Positions 30,279 through 41,916 are shown, counted from the stretch's first letter. The stretch: 64,000 nt of DNA from Branchiostoma floridae (GCF_000003815.2 NC_049988.1:22314882-22378881); one strand, 5' to 3'. The notes: a model not told the origin generated them from the letters alone. Program-made: numbers and translations.

Positions 30279-31859
30279 TTACCCAGTATGAGTTCTCATA
30301 TGTTTCGCTAAATGAGACTTCTGAGCTGCCCTGTACCCACACTCCCCACACATGTAGGGCTTATCACCAGTGTGTTTGGCTAGATGTTGCTTCAAGGTGG
30401 ACTTAAGTGCAGCAGAATAGTCACACTGGTCACACTTGTACGGTTTTTCACCAGTGTGAGTTCTCATATGATCGGTGAATGAAGATTTCTTAGCTGTCCT
30501 GTACCCACACTCCCCACACGTGTAGGGTTTGTCACCGGTAGGCTTTTGACCAGTGTGCAAGGCTAGATGTTCTTTCAAGGTGGACTTATGTGCAGCAGAA
30601 TAGTCACACTGGTCACACTTGTAGGGTTTGACCCCAGTGTGTTTGGCCACATGTTGGACCAAACTATTTTTGTGTGCAGCAGAATAATCACACTGGTCAC
30701 ACTTGTAGGGTTTGTCACCGGTATGAGTTCTCATATGTTTGGATAAGGTACATTTCTGAGCTGCCCTGTACCCACACTCCCCACACATGTAGGGCTTATC
30801 ACCAGTATGTTTGGCTAGATGTCGGTCCAAAGTGTATTGTTCTGCTGCAGAATAGTCACACTGGTCACATCTATAGGGTTTTTCATCGGTATGGGTTCTC
30901 ATATGTCGGGATAAATGAGACTTTTGCACTGTACTATACCCGCACTCCCCACACATGTAGGGCTTTTGACCAGTGTGCAAGGCTAGATGTTGTTTCAAGG
31001 TGGACTTATGTGCAGCAGAATAGTCACACTGGTCACACTTGTAGGGTTTATCACCAGTATGAGTTCTCATATGTTGGGATAAGTCAGACTTACGAACAGT
31101 CCTGTAGCCACACTCTCCACATATGTAGGGTTTATCACCAGTGTGTTTGGCCAGATGCTGGTCCAAACTGTCTTTTCGTGAAGCAGAATAGTCACACTGG
31201 TCACACTTGTAGGGTTTTTCCCCTGTATGAGTTCTCATATGTTTGGATAAGGTAGATTTCTGAGCTGCCCTGTATCCACACTCCCCACACATGTAGGGTT
31301 TGTCACCAGTGTGTTGGGCTAGATGTTGGTCCAAATGACATTTCTTTGTTGCAGAATAGTCACACTGGTCACATCTGTAGGGTTTTTCACCGGTATGAAT
31401 TCTCATATGTGTGGATAAGTCAGAATTGTGAGCTGTCCTGTACCCACACTCCCCACACATGTAGGGCTTGTCGCCAGTGTGCTTGGCTAGATGTCTGTCC
31501 AAGTGGAACTTTGTTGCAGCAGAATAGTCACATTGGTCACAATTGTAGCGTTTTTCTCCAGTATGAGTTCTCATATGTTGGTTGTGAGTTGTCCTGTACC
31601 CACACTCCCCATACATGTAGGGTTTCTCACCAGTGTTTGCTTCTGGTTGACTGACCGCACTGGTTCTGGTCGCTGTTGGCTGTTCTTCAGTTTCACCTGC
31701 ATCCCAGTCACATAAATCTCCAGTAGGAGACCCATCACAGACGTTCTGGGGAACAGCAGTATGAGACCCATCACATACACTCTGAGGAACAGCAGTAGGA
31801 GACCCATCACAGACGTTCTGGGGAACAGCAGTAGGAGACCCATTACCTGCCTCTGCCAT
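30279..31859 (-). CDS. C2H2 zinc-finger protein 1, 526 residues, ~16 fingers
   Basis: The start is MAEAGNGSPTAVPQN, followed by a ~75-residue linker in which SPTAVPQ(N/S)VCDG is repeated three times. Then come 15 intact C2H2 fingers plus a degenerate first one (YMYGEC, one Cys lost and the helix shortened). Fingers alternate strictly between type A ([20 protein letters not shown]) and type B ([20 protein letters not shown]), except for two consecutive B fingers (12 and 13). Linkers are TGEKP/TGDKP; one is doubled (TGQKPTGDKP). The protein is presumably a nuclear DNA-binding factor. The ATG lies 7 bases after a CATTAG acceptor conserved in all three zinc-finger genes here, so a 5' non-coding exon is expected. 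The stop (TAA at 30279-30281) arises from a deletion in a linker. Confidence 0.88.
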   Translation of the reverse strand: MAEAGNGSPTAVPQNVCDGSPTAVPQSVCDGSHTAVPQNVCDGSPTGDLCDWDAGETEEQPTATRTSAVSQPEANTGEKPYMYGECGYRTTHNQHMRTHTGEKRYNCDQCDYSAATKFHLDRHLAKHTGDKPYMCGECGYRTAHNSDLSTHMRIHTGEKPYRCDQCDYSATKKCHLDQHLAQHTGDKPYMCGECGYRAAQKSTLSKHMRTHTGEKPYKCDQCDYSASRKDSLDQHLAKHTGDKPYICGECGYRTVRKSDLSQHMRTHTGDKPYKCDQCDYSAAHKSTLKQHLALHTGQKPYMCGECGYSTVQKSHLSRHMRTHTDEKPYRCDQCDYSAAEQYTLDRHLAKHTGDKPYMCGECGYRAAQKCTLSKHMRTHTGDKPYKCDQCDYSAAHKNSLVQHVAKHTGVKPYKCDQCDYSAAHKSTLKEHLALHTGQKPTGDKPYTCGECGYRTAKKSSFTDHMRTHTGEKPYKCDQCDYSAALKSTLKQHLAKHTGDKPYMCGECGYRAAQKSHLAKHMRTHTG

Positions 31860-32041
31860 GTCGAACCTAATGGAATGAAAAAAAAAATGAAAAGAAGAAA
31901 TAGACCAATTAAAACTAGAATGATAACAAGTATGTTTTACCTTTACATGATCTAGCCTACGAAGCTATTAAGGGCAAGGTGTTGGTTTCTTTTTTCTGTT
32001 TGTAATTTCTGTGTATTTGTATACATATATATGTTTCCAAT

Positions 32042-32440
32042 ATAAACTCGGCACAAAAAAAAAAAATGGAATATCGACTTTGGCTGGTCATATTTCCGTT
32101 GTTTCTGCCTCAATTTCAATGTGTTACATATCATTTGAAAGCGTGTATGATTTTCTTTCAGAGGGTATCAAACTCTTTTATGATTATAAATTTGTGGAAC
32201 GAGCACCTGTGCTGCTTACGTCAGTGGGTCGCGAAAAAAGTGCCCAAATTTCCCTTTTTACGTTCAACACTGTATGATAATGTTGGTGCGGGTGCGGGTG
32301 TCAAGGGTCCAATCTATCCTTTTTTCACGTAATCATACACGCTTTCTATTGATATGTAACACATTGAAATTGATGCAGAAACAACGGAAATATGATCAGC
32401 TAAATTTGATATTCCAAACTTTTTGTGCCGAGTTTACATA
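32042..32440. mobile_element. MITE with long inverted repeats and AAACTCGGCACAAAA ends
   Basis: TAAACTCGGCACAAAAA at the left and TTTTTGTGCCGAGTTTA at the right are exact inverted matches. The homology continues inward for ~130 bp (CATATTTCCGTTGTTTCTGC / GCAGAAACAACGGAAATATG). A TA at each edge would fit a Tc1/mariner-type target duplication. It lies in the intron between the zinc-finger coding exon and its leader-exon candidate. Confidence 0.8.
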
Positions 32441-32756
32441 ATACTAGTCACGTTCGCTACCAATATACAGGGACAGAAAGTGATCAATTAAAGATAATAT
32501 GATAAGCAATGTATTTCCAACAAAAGACAAATTTATTTCATCGTCACAAAGTGTACAGCTCTGACATTTTACCTAAAAGGCTGTTTGTGTTTGCCTACCG
32601 CTCATAACAATCACCGGTCATAAAAACGCCTCCCATTTTACAATAGACTCTCCCAATGACCTAAACGACCCCATCGTCATCTTGAGTCTATTTATCGGTC
32701 GCTTGTCGGGTAAACTAGCCGTTTTAAACAAGATCTGGTTAGCCAGACACTAACAT

Positions 32757-33230
32757 ATTAATAATCCAGCCCCTCGAGCTCTGTCCTGATACTTGCTACT
32801 TGCTACATGTAACCGAACACCATAGGGTGTTTGATACACCTCCAGTAACCATGGTGACAGCGGTCTGGCCAGTTCATTATTTGTTTGGAAACGATAAATA
32901 GGAAGTAGAAGAGCTTTTCCCCCTTTGTTTCCGACCTGTTTCGGTGAAGGTAAAGATGCCCCCCTCCCCACCTCCATTTTCGTCATCCCGAAAAGTCTTA
33001 CATTTCTGTCCAATGTCGTACACATACCATAGAAATGATCTCTACCCCCTATAGTTCATAATAATGCAGTCATGTTGTATGTATATCTCGTTCTTACCTG
33101 CTTCCAGTGATGATTATTACCTCCGCACTGAATCCTGCAAGCGTCTGTCTGGAGCAGCAAGGGGTGAAAGGTGACTGGGACTGTGGGGTGAAAGGTCATT
33201 TATTGCCTGCTTATCCACATTCAGTGTGCA
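32757..33230 (-). other. Leader-exon and promoter block of zinc-finger gene 1, duplicated at 59450-59900
   Basis: A GTAAGAACGAG donor follows CTGGAAGCAG, placing the last exon base at 33098. The exon upstream (ATTCAGTGCGGAGGTAATAATC on the minus strand) has no ATG frame that continues, so it would be a 5' UTR exon spliced to the CATTAG acceptor before 31859. The whole block, including GTAACCGAACACCATAGGGT, recurs near zinc-finger gene 2 at 59450-59900. Confidence 0.5.
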
Positions 33231-35030
33231 GCGTTCTCCGCATACACTTCAGAGGAGCTGCCCTTTGTTATGCGACCTTTCCGTTTTTTTTAAATTTTTT
33301 CCGTTGTTAATTTTCCTTCCTTCATATCTCTTTTATACATAGCACAGAAATAATCAGTTGTTAACGTAATCACATTTCAGACATTGTGTGCCTTGCATTG
33401 GTGACTGATAATGCACTGTGTTCCGTTATACATAATGTGTCTCTTTATATGTAAACAAGCTTTATAAGCTTATTATCATAATTCGGTAATAGACCGTCTT
33501 TTAAGAGAAATGAATTATTCTAATGTTAATATTAGCAGTATGAGTACAGCGCAATTATCGAATTTGCCGCGGTCCACCCTGTTGTGAGTGGTGTACTACT
33601 GGACAAATGAATGTGTCCGGATATGCAGCGCTACAGGAAGGAATAATGTTTGCAATCAATTGATAAAAATTACAGGGTAAAATTTTATCAATTTAGTCTG
33701 TCACACATATGTTGAATAAATGCAACATTGTTTTATTTGCTTCTCTATTTATAGATTCTATTTTCATGTCAAAATGCTGTCAAGTGTGGGGATTACCTAA
33801 TGGTGCAATATAACCTTGGCCGCCAGGGGGAGCCGTTTGCTTGGTTGGAGTTTTGCTACAGCACCTTTTGAAGCAAAACAAACAACCACCAGAAGGAAGA
33901 CCAAGGATGAAGGATTTGTTCTGAAACAGGACTTACGTTTGTCCGGGCTGTCTTGGTTAAGAGAAAAACGCCATGAGTGGAACACAGTTTTGGGTACAAC
34001 TTTTTAATGGTCAGTGTCGAAACGATGGACAATCATCATATATAGAGCGAACTGATCCTCACGCTAACCGACATGTTTCTCACCACAGTCACCCGTCAGT
34101 AAGACAGCTAGAGCCACAGTTCCTGCTGGTAACTTTAATTCAGTGTCACACATGTACAGATCGGCTTCACCAATGTGGTTTCTTCAGTGGTCAAGGCTCA
34201 CATGAGCACAGCATACCAGCTTTTATAAAGAAAATTGTTTAAGGACCTTCCATCAATAAATAGTGGGTTGTTATGGTATTAGGCATTTTTCTCGTTTACT
34301 ACAACAACAAAGAGTCAGTTTACTGTGAAAACAATGAAGTTGCAAGTGTTTTAGCGCTTGCATTTTGTCCAATACAATACAAAAACACGACAAAAAGTAA
34401 AGTTATCCTGGTGTAGGAAACGTTTAAGAACTAGTAATGCATTTTAAACTGGCAAACCACAATCTTTTCACTTTCTAGACTTTCCTATGTCAATCAAAAC
34501 CTTCTGGCTACGTGCAAAAATATATGGGTACATTCTCTGCAATATATATGCGAACTGAGGCGGGTCTAGAATTGTAAAGTAATGCATCATGGCATTCAAC
34601 ATTTCTCATGTGTTATTTTACTACTCAACAATAAGTGAAACAATAAGTGAAAGTGAGATATGTGAATCTTAACAAGGCTGAAATCTATGTAAAGAAAAAA
34701 ATTAACGGATTCGATGAAGTCAAACCAAGAGCTTTCTACTTATAAGATGTCCCCTAAGTAACACCTTTTGACTAAGTGCCAAAAGTATAAATACATTCTC
34801 TGCAATATATATATATGAGAAGCGAGGCGTGTCTAAAGATTACTTAGTACTGATTCATTGCTTTGGTGCCTATTTCTCGTGCGTTATTTTACTACTCAAC
34901 AAACTTGTAATCAAAGTGCTGTTTGGGCCCATTGCGACATTTTTTATATTTATCGTTTTACTGGCTAGTAGTTTTACTGCAGATGTCCGAAGGGCCGGTT
35001 TACAGTGGTGGAGATAGTTCCGGCTGTCGC
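33231..35030. other. Intergenic sequence and blocks shared by the lectin gene cluster
   Basis: From ~33830 to 34260 lies a block (GAAGGATTTGTTCTGAAACA, ACAGTCACCCGTCAGTAAGACA) that recurs at 38330-38720 and 42160-42600. From ~34260 to 35030 a second block (GTTGCAAGTGTTTTAGCGCT, TTTACTACTCAACAAACTTGT) recurs at 38730-39600, 42620-43250 and 49520-50360, always just downstream of a lectin gene. No open frame is conserved in a way that suggests coding. Confidence 0.6.
33937..34010 (-). other. Orphan copy of a putative lectin leader exon with GTAAGT donor
   Basis: GGACAAAC|GTAAGTCCTG (minus strand, exon end 33937) is conserved as GGACACAC|GTAAGTCC at 38401 and 42230. The latter two lie 0.5 kb upstream of lectin genes A and B and could be their leader exons. 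Here no lectin start follows downstream, so this copy is an orphan from duplication. Confidence 0.35.
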
Positions 35031-37851
35031 CTAGGGACGACCTGAAAACAAACAGCAGACATGAGATATGGAGTGATGTGTTTTGAAATGGTTTATAATG
35101 ATCAATGGTCTAACGTGATTAGTCTGATGGAGACTTGATCTGTGCCATGTTTACTAGAACGATAGGTTACAGGAAAAGGTACGGTTATAAGAAGTACCTG
35201 GGACAGCCTGGCATATAAAGCGATACCGAAATTCGCATGCCCTGTCGGCCCACTTTTCCTCGAAGTCTCCGTAGTAAACAACGCAATCCTCGTTGTTCCA
35301 GTTGTTCGGTTGTTCATGACCCCAGGAGTTGTAGGTCCCAAGTGCAGAACCATCCACCCACTCAAAGCTTCCCTCTTCCCGCTGATCGTGCAGCCCGAAC
35401 CAGAATTCCCCCTTGTCGCTCACAGACTTGTACAAGGAGAACAGGAAGGCGTTGGTCTCAGCGTCTCGGGCCATGGCGAGGGTGCCGCCGTCTTCACCAC
35501 AGGCCGCAGCCGCATCGCTGAAGGTCTTCTCTGTATTGAAGGCCTTGTAGCAAATTCCACGGAACTCTGTGTAGCCTGTAGGACAAGATGCTGGAAAACA
35601 AGATTTACATCCGACTAACGTATAGACAAGGAAGATATTTAAAAAGCAACAATTCATTAGATATGCGTCATCAGAACACCACTAAAACATGTAAATAAAG
35701 ACAGTAAATGAGTAATAAAAGGTAACATTTCATATCTAACCATATCAATTCATTAGATACGCTTGTACAGAATACCAGCATAACAAGTCAATAAAGACAG
35801 TAAAAGAGTATTAAAATCATTAACAAGATATTTCATCTCATATGATAATCAATGCCACATATTATTTGTTTCATACTAATAATATCACAAAAGTTCCTGT
35901 GTTCGGGGATTTTATACCAATGACATTTTCACTTTCACCATCTAAAATACACACAACTGAAAACCCAAAGTAACTGGCATGTTACGCATTTCCTGAAGAC
36001 GCTGTTCCAAGGCGGTGACTCGGCTGCGCTCGCTGTCCAGGTCACCCTTTAAGGCATCAACAGTGGTGGACAGTTCGCGGATGTCGTCTCGGTCGCGCTT
36101 CAAGGCGTCAACAGTGGTGGAAAGTTGACACATGTCGTCTTGGTCGCGCTTCAAGGCGTCAACAGTGGTGGACAGTTGGTGCATGTCGTCTTGGTCGCGC
36201 TTCAAGGCGTCAACAGTGGCGGACAGTTTGCGCATGTCGTCTTGGTCGCGCTTCAAGGCGTCAACATTGGTAGACAGTTGGCGCATGTCGTCTTGGTCGC
36301 GCTTCAAGGCGTCAACAGTGGTGGACAGTTGGCGCATGTCGTCTTGGTCGCGCTTCAAGGCGTCAACAGTGGTGGACATGTCGTCTTGGTCGCGCTTCAA
36401 GGCGTCAGCAGTGGTGGACAGTTCGCGCATGTCGACTTGGCCGCGCTTCAAGGCGTCAACGGTGGTAGACAGTTGCGATATTTCCTGCAAACATAAGTCA
36501 GAATACTAAACCTTAGAATAGCTTGGGGGAACACAAAGATACGTCCTTTTTTGTTAGCCTCGCGAGTAAATCTACAAGACAAACGGTATTAAAACCTGCA
36601 CTAGAATGTTTACCTCTTTATTGATGAACGTCAAAGGGGCAAGTCCCACAGCGATCAGTACGGCAATGCCGGCGGTGATGCAGCTGCGGTGGGAGCGGAT
36701 GAAGCTACAGAAAGCACCGCGGCTTGCTCCACCCGGGTACGTGCGGTCTGTTAGAAAAAAAGTGTTGAGCTCAAGATCAACTCTATAAGGCAATGTCAAG
36801 GTTTAAGGTTTTCATTGCGGGAACAGTGTATCTTAGACTGCATATTGTGAATGTCATTCAGACATGCCAATCCCTATGAGAGTTATAGTATATCCATATC
36901 TGTATCTGTATCTATATAGCCGGTATAACCGCATATCCATATCTGTATCTAGGGGTTGACATAATCTTTATTGACATATAAACGCAACACATTTAAAATT
37001 AACATACAAGATGAATTTTGAAAAAAGAAGAGACCTTGGCCGACCCCTTAATAAGAATAGTAAAAATTCTGGAGGGCGCAAGGTAAAAACGTAATGTGTG
37101 CAACCGACCATTTGATACATACAGTATTGCACAACGTTATATAGCAATATATTAATCTTGTCTTGTATTGCAATGTTGGATTTACAAGAATATTGTACTT
37201 ACAAAAACACTATCTGCTAGAAAAAAACCCAGATGGGGATTCGGAAACAGGGGTGATTATCGCACAATATATTGCGTAGGAAGAACACAAAGCGCATTGA
37301 CCTAGACGTCGCTTTGACTTTCTGACCTCGGCGTCTTTATTGCCTACAGCTACAGGGCATAGCGATCTCAGCTATATAGCCGGTATAACCGCCGTTCATT
37401 TAGACATGCCGATCACTATGAGAATGATAACAAATCCATATGATAACTCTTTCCTCGTTATCGGTATCTAATTATCACTCTATCCGTATATCGAAGCTAG
37501 AAAACATAGATAAAAATCTAAATTCAAGGTTATCAATATCGATGGATCATCTCGCACAGAAAATTGTTTCCTGATGATACAAATTTGCACCTTATATTGC
37601 AAGCTACAATATCGGGTACCTGCTGACGTGCACGTTGCGTAACCTTTCACCGCCTCGGCTTCATCGTACGTGTGTGAAGACGCTTCTTGGTCTTCTTGCG
37701 ACTCGTCAGAAGGGCCGTTGCCATGGCGGACACGCCCGCGGGAACCACCTTGATGGACAGGAGGCCTAGGAGGTCGGGGCGGGGGCCCGCTGGTTTGACC
37801 GCTGTCAGGGCGAGAGAAAGGGGACCGAACCGGCTCTGCTTGCTCGTACAT
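35031..37851 (-). CDS. Lectin gene A: type II membrane C-type lectin, 422 residues
   Basis: Five exons: 37851-37620, 36747-36614, 36484-35986, 35590-35198 and 35041-35031. All joins are phase-consistent and identical in the three paralogues. The 77-residue cytoplasmic tail starts MYEQAEPVRSPFSRPDSGQT, is proline-rich and has one SHTYDEAE tyrosine. Exon 2 supplies the membrane segment (ITAGIAVLIAVGLAPLTF). Exon 3 is a coiled-coil stalk of nine 14/17-residue repeats (QLSTTVDALKRDQDDM). Exon 4 is a long-form CTLD (CPTGYTEFRGICYKAF to YRFICQAVP) with FWFGLHD, WVDGSALG, QPN and, in place of WND, WAD. Exon 5 adds only G-R-P and the stop. The plan resembles CD23/DC-SIGN-type receptors; ligand binding is uncertain because one usual Ca2+ ligand motif is altered. 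An in-frame ATG at 37962 is a less likely start. Confidence 0.9.
35986..36484 (-). repeat. Coding minisatellite: lectin A stalk, 9 repeats
   Basis: The exon consists of 51-base (17-residue, with RQL) and 42-base (14-residue, STTVDALKRDQDDM) units, followed by a unique end (DLDSERSRVTALEQRLQEM). Fourteen residues are two heptads. Confidence 0.9.
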
Positions 37852-38005
37852 GACCGTACTGTACAGACAACAAGAGAACTGTACAGCAGCCAACGTCAAT
37901 GTGCATGAATATTGACAATAATGCCGTGATAAGTCTGGAGATGTGAGGATAGCTTTGCCCATATTTGGAGAGATGGCGCGTTATGACGTGCTGAAGATGA
38001 CATGT

Positions 38006-38048
38006 TGTTTTTCTGCAAGAGGCAGACTAATTTTCTGGGAAAAGGAGT
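38006..38048 (-). promoter_or_regulatory. Conserved upstream block of lectin gene A
   Basis: The plus-strand sequence TTTTTCTGCAAGAGGCAGAC + TAATTTTCTGGGAAAAG lies ~160 bases before the ATG. It is also found before B (41917), C (46628), D (52560) and the truncated copy (52812). It is the best-conserved non-coding block of the cluster and probably part of the promoter or 5' UTR. Confidence 0.5.
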
Positions 38049-38108
38049 TGGATCTCGGCTCGATTCGCCGTACCCGGGCGCGTTGGCGGTTTAGCTCACA
38101 CGACCCAC

Positions 38109-38198
38109 ATGAGAGAGAGAGAGAGACAGAGAGGGAGGGTGAGAGGGAGAGGGGGGTAGATAGAGTGAGAGAGAGGGGGGGAGAGAAAAGGAAAAAGG

Positions 38199-38245
<47 letters not shown>

Positions 38246-38306
38246 AGGGAGGTGAGAGAGAGGGAGAGAGGGGGAGAAAGAGAGACAGAGAGAGAGAAAG
38301 GGAGAG
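38109..38306. repeat. GA-rich microsatellite upstream of lectin A
   Basis: About 200 bases of imperfect GAGA repeats. Shorter versions sit at the same place upstream of B (42010-42130) and D (52612-52645), so the microsatellite predates the duplications. Confidence 0.9.
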
Positions 38307-38400
38307 GGCTGGGGTTTTGTTAAAGCATCTTTTGAAGCAAAATAAGCAACCTCCAGATGGAAAAACAAGAATGAAGGATTTGTTCTAAAACAGGACTTAC

Positions 38401-38470
38401 GTGTGTCCGGGCTGCCTTGGTCAAGAGAAAGACCCCATGAGTGGAACACAAATTTGGGTACAACATCTTG
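38401..38470 (-). other. Putative 5' leader exon of lectin gene A
   Basis: A consensus GTAAGTCC donor follows GGCAGCCCGGACACAC (exon end 38401). The coding exon of gene A has an acceptor (GTCTGTACAG) 6 bases before its ATG, so splicing of a leader to it is plausible. If this is used, the conserved block at 38006-38048 would be intronic. The same arrangement is seen for gene B (42230). Confidence 0.35.
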
Positions 38471-39004
38471 ATGGTCAGTGTCGAAACGACGGACATTTAT
38501 AATATATGGAGCGGACTGATCCTCGCACTAACAAACATCTTTCTCACAACAGTCACCCCTCAGTAAGACAGCTGGAGCCACAGTTCCTGTTGGTAACTTT
38601 AATTTAGTGTGCCACACATGTACAGATCGGTTTCACCAATGTGGCTTCTTCAGTGGTCCAGGCTCACATGAGCACAGTATACCATCTTTTATAAATAAAA
38701 TTGTTAAAGGACCTTCCATCAATAAATAGTGGGTTGTTATGGCATTAGGCATTTTCCTCGTTTACTACAACAACAAAGAGTAGTCAGTCAACAATCAAGT
38801 TCCAAGTTTATTAGCGCGTGGATTTTGTCAATGTTACCCGTGTTTATGAAACGTTTAAGAAGCAGTAATGCATTTGACACTGCCAAACCACGGCCTTATC
38901 ACTTTCTAGACTTCCCAAAAAACAAAACCTTCTGGCTACTTACAAAAATAGAAGGTAAATTCTCTGCAATAGATATGAGAACAGAGGCGTGTCTACAATT
39001 ACAT

Positions 39005-39175
39005 AGTAATGCATCATGGCATTCACCATTTCACATGGTTATTTTACTAGTCTCAACAAACTTGTAAAACAACGTGTTGTTTTGGGCCCATTGCTACATG
39101 GCATTCACTATTTCTCATGTGTTATTTTACTACTCAACAAACATGTAAAACAACGTGTTGTTTTGGGCCCATTGT
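39005..39175. repeat. Tandem duplication of ~87 bp downstream of lectin B
   Basis: TGGCATTCACCATTTCACATGG...CAACGTGTTGTTTTGGGCCC occurs at 39016 and again at ~39100 with few changes. Only one copy is seen in the other intergenic blocks. Confidence 0.7.
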
Positions 39176-39610
39176 TTTATCCATATGTAAAACTGCAAGC
39201 ATGCGTACAATCCAAACAAGAACCTGGGGTAAGATATTTGATTATCAATAAAGCTGAAATCTATGTAAAGAAAATATTAATGGATTTGATCAGGAGATTT
39301 CTACTTCTAGAATGTTTGTTAAGTGATAACTTTTGGCTATGTGCAAAAAAATGGGTACATTCTCTGAAATATATATGAAAAGTGAGGCGTGTCTAAAGTT
39401 GCACTGATTCATGGCTTTGGTGCCTATTCACTCTTTATCGTGCGTTATTTTAACTCAACAAACTTGTAAAAAAACGTACTGTTCGGTTCCAATGGCTGCA
39501 TTTTTATATTTATCGTTTTACGGCAAACTAAATCGTTTGACTGGCCAGTAGTTTTACTGCAGATGTCTGTAGGGCCAGTTTACAGTGGTGGAGATAGTTC
39601 CGCCTGTCGC

Positions 39611-41758
39611 CTAGGAACGACCTGAAAACAAGCATCAGACATCAGATGTGGAGTAACGTGGTTTAGAATGATTTATAATGAGAAAAGATGTATGGTTGTG
39701 ACTTGAGATGTGCCAAGTTTACTAGAAAGAAAGGTATCGAGAAATGGCACGGTTATAAGAAGTACCTGGGACAGCCTGGCATATGAAGCGAAACTGCCAG
39801 TCGCATGACTCGTCAGCCCACTTCCAGAATGGGTATTCGGGGTAATAAACGCAATCCTGGTTGCCGCCATAGCTATTTGGCTGTCCAGGAGCCCAGGAGT
39901 TGTACGTCCCAAGTGCAGAACCATCCACCCACTCAAAGCTTCCCTCTTCCCGCTGATCGTGCAGGCCGAACCAGAAGAGACCACTGTCGCTCACGGACTT
40001 GCGCAAGGAGACCAGGAAGGCGTCGGTCTCAGCGTCTTGGGGCATGGCGAGGGTGCCACCGTCTTCACCACAGGCCGCGGCCGCTCCGCTGAAGGTCTTT
40101 TTGGTGTTGAATGCCTTGTAGCAGATTCCACGGAACTCTGTGTAGCCTGTAGGACAAGATGCTGGAAAACAAGATTTACATCCGACTAACGTATAGACAT
40201 GGAAGATATTTAAAAAGCAACAATTCATTAGATATGCGTCATCAGAACACCACTAAAACATGTAAATAAAGCCAGCAAATGAATAATAAAAGGCAACATT
40301 TCATATCTAACCATATAAATACATTAGATATGCTTCTACAGAATACCAGCATAACAAGTCAATAAAGACAGTAAAAGAGTATTAAGATCATTAACAAGAT
40401 ATTTCATCTCATATGATAATCAATGCTACATATTATTTGTTTCATACTAATAATGTCACAAAAGTTCCTGTGTTCGGGGATTTTATACCAATGATATTTT
40501 TGATTTCACCATCTAAAATAGTACACACAACAACTGAAAACCCAAATAAACTGGCATGTTACGCATTTCTTGAAGACGCTGCTCCAAGGCTGTGACTCGG
40601 CTGCGCTCGCTGTCCAGGTCGCGCTTCAAGGCGTCAACTGTGGTAGACAGTTGGCGGAAGTCGTCTCGGTCGCGCTTCAAGGCGTCAACGGTGGTGGACA
40701 GTTGGTGCATGTCGTCAGTGGCGGACATGTCGTCTTGGTCGCGCCTCAAGGCGTCAACAGTGGTGGACATGTCGTCTTGGTTGCGCTTCAAGGTGTCAAC
40801 AGTGGTGGACAGTTGGCGCATGTCGTCTTGGTCGCGCATCAAGACGTCAACAGTGGTGGACAGTTGGGATATTTCCTAAACACATTCGTCAGAATACTAA
40901 ACCTTAGAATAGCTTGTTGGAACACAAAGACACGTTCTCTTTTGTTAGCCACGCAAGTAAATTGACAAGACAAACGGTATTGAAACCTGCACTGGAATGT
41001 TTACCTCTTTATTGATGAACGTCAGAGGGGCAAGTCCCACAGCGATCAGTACGGCAATGCCGGCGGCGATACAGCTGCGGTGGGAGCGGATGAAGCTACA
41101 GAGTGCACGGCGCCTTGCTCCACCCGGATACGTGCGGTCTGCGAGAAAAGAAAAATATTGAGCTCAAGATCAACTCCATAAGTCAATGCAAAAATCAACA
41201 AAAGGAATGACACAGGAAGAACATAAGACAATGACAAGATTTAAGGTTTTCGTTACGGGAACAGTGTATCTTAGACTGCATATTGTGAATTTCAGTAAGG
41301 CATATGCATGCCAATCACTATGAGAATGATAGCATATCCATATGATATCTTTTCCCTCGTTATCGGTATCCATTTATCACTCTATACGTATATAGAAGGT
41401 AGAAGAAATTAGAAAAAAAATCTTAATTAAAGGTCATCAATATCGATGGATCATCTAGCACAGAAAATTGTTTCCTTATGATACAAATTTGCACCTTATA
41501 TTGTAGGTTACAAAATCATCGGGTACCTGCTGACGTGCAAGTTGCGTAACCTTTCACCACCTCGGCTTCTTCGTACGTGTGTGAAGACGCTTCTTGGTCT
41601 TCTTGCAACTTCTCAGAAGGGCCGTTGCCATGGAGGACACGCCCGCGGGAACCACCTTGATCGACAGGAGGCCTAGGGGGTTGGGGCGGCGGCCCGTTGG
41701 TTTGACCGCTGTCAGGGCGAGAGAGAGGGGACCGAACCGGCTCTGCTTGCTCGTACAT
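39611..41758 (-). CDS. Lectin gene B: type II membrane C-type lectin, 361 residues
   Basis: Exons 41758-41527, 41138-41005, 40875-40563, 40161-39766 and 39621-39611 follow the plan of gene A exactly. The cytoplasmic tail is near-identical (MYEQAEPVRSPLSRPDSGQT, SHTYEEAEVV). The membrane exon has the same length (134 bases). The stalk has five full repeats and a partial one (SATDDM). The CTLD (131 codons) has FWFGLHD, WVDGSALG, a QPN motif (GQPNSYGGNQDC) and WAD rather than WND. The last exon encodes R-S and the stop, against R-P in A, C and D. Tail and CTLD are closest to gene A, so A and B are probably the most recent pair. Function as a calcium-dependent sugar receptor is inferred from the family only. 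Confidence 0.9.
40563..40875 (-). repeat. Coding minisatellite: lectin B stalk, 5 repeats plus a partial one
   Basis: The 42/51-base units are the same as in lectin A. One internal unit is cut to six codons (SATDDM) without loss of frame. Confidence 0.88.
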
Positions 41759-41916
41759 GACCGTACTGTACAGACAACAAGGGAACTGTACAGCAGCCAA
41801 CGTCATTGTGCATGAATATTGACAATAATGCCGTGATAAGTCTGGAAATGTGAGGATAGGTTTGCCCATATTTGGAGGGATGCTGCGGTATGACGTACTG
41901 AAGATGACATGTTGTT

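Noticed and set aside
30674-31654. Long plus-strand ORFs opposite the zinc fingers, also at 56698-57165
   Set aside because: Antisense shadows of repeated fingers with no independent features.
33797-33985. Minus-strand ORF beginning MFHSW, conserved at 38096-38449 and 42012-42278
   Set aside because: The frames share the segment only because the block is duplicated; each crosses a conserved GTAAGT donor and then runs into GA repeats or intron, so a leader exon is more likely than a protein.
36125-36509. Plus-strand ORFs over the lectin stalks (repeats of VALQGVNSGGQLAHVV and similar), also at 40570, 44148 and 51425
   Set aside because: These are antisense shadows of the coding minisatellite; the minus-strand frame has correct splice sites and paralogue support.
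38096-38449. Leu/Ser/Pro-rich ORF over the GA microsatellite
   Set aside because: Translation of a simple repeat.
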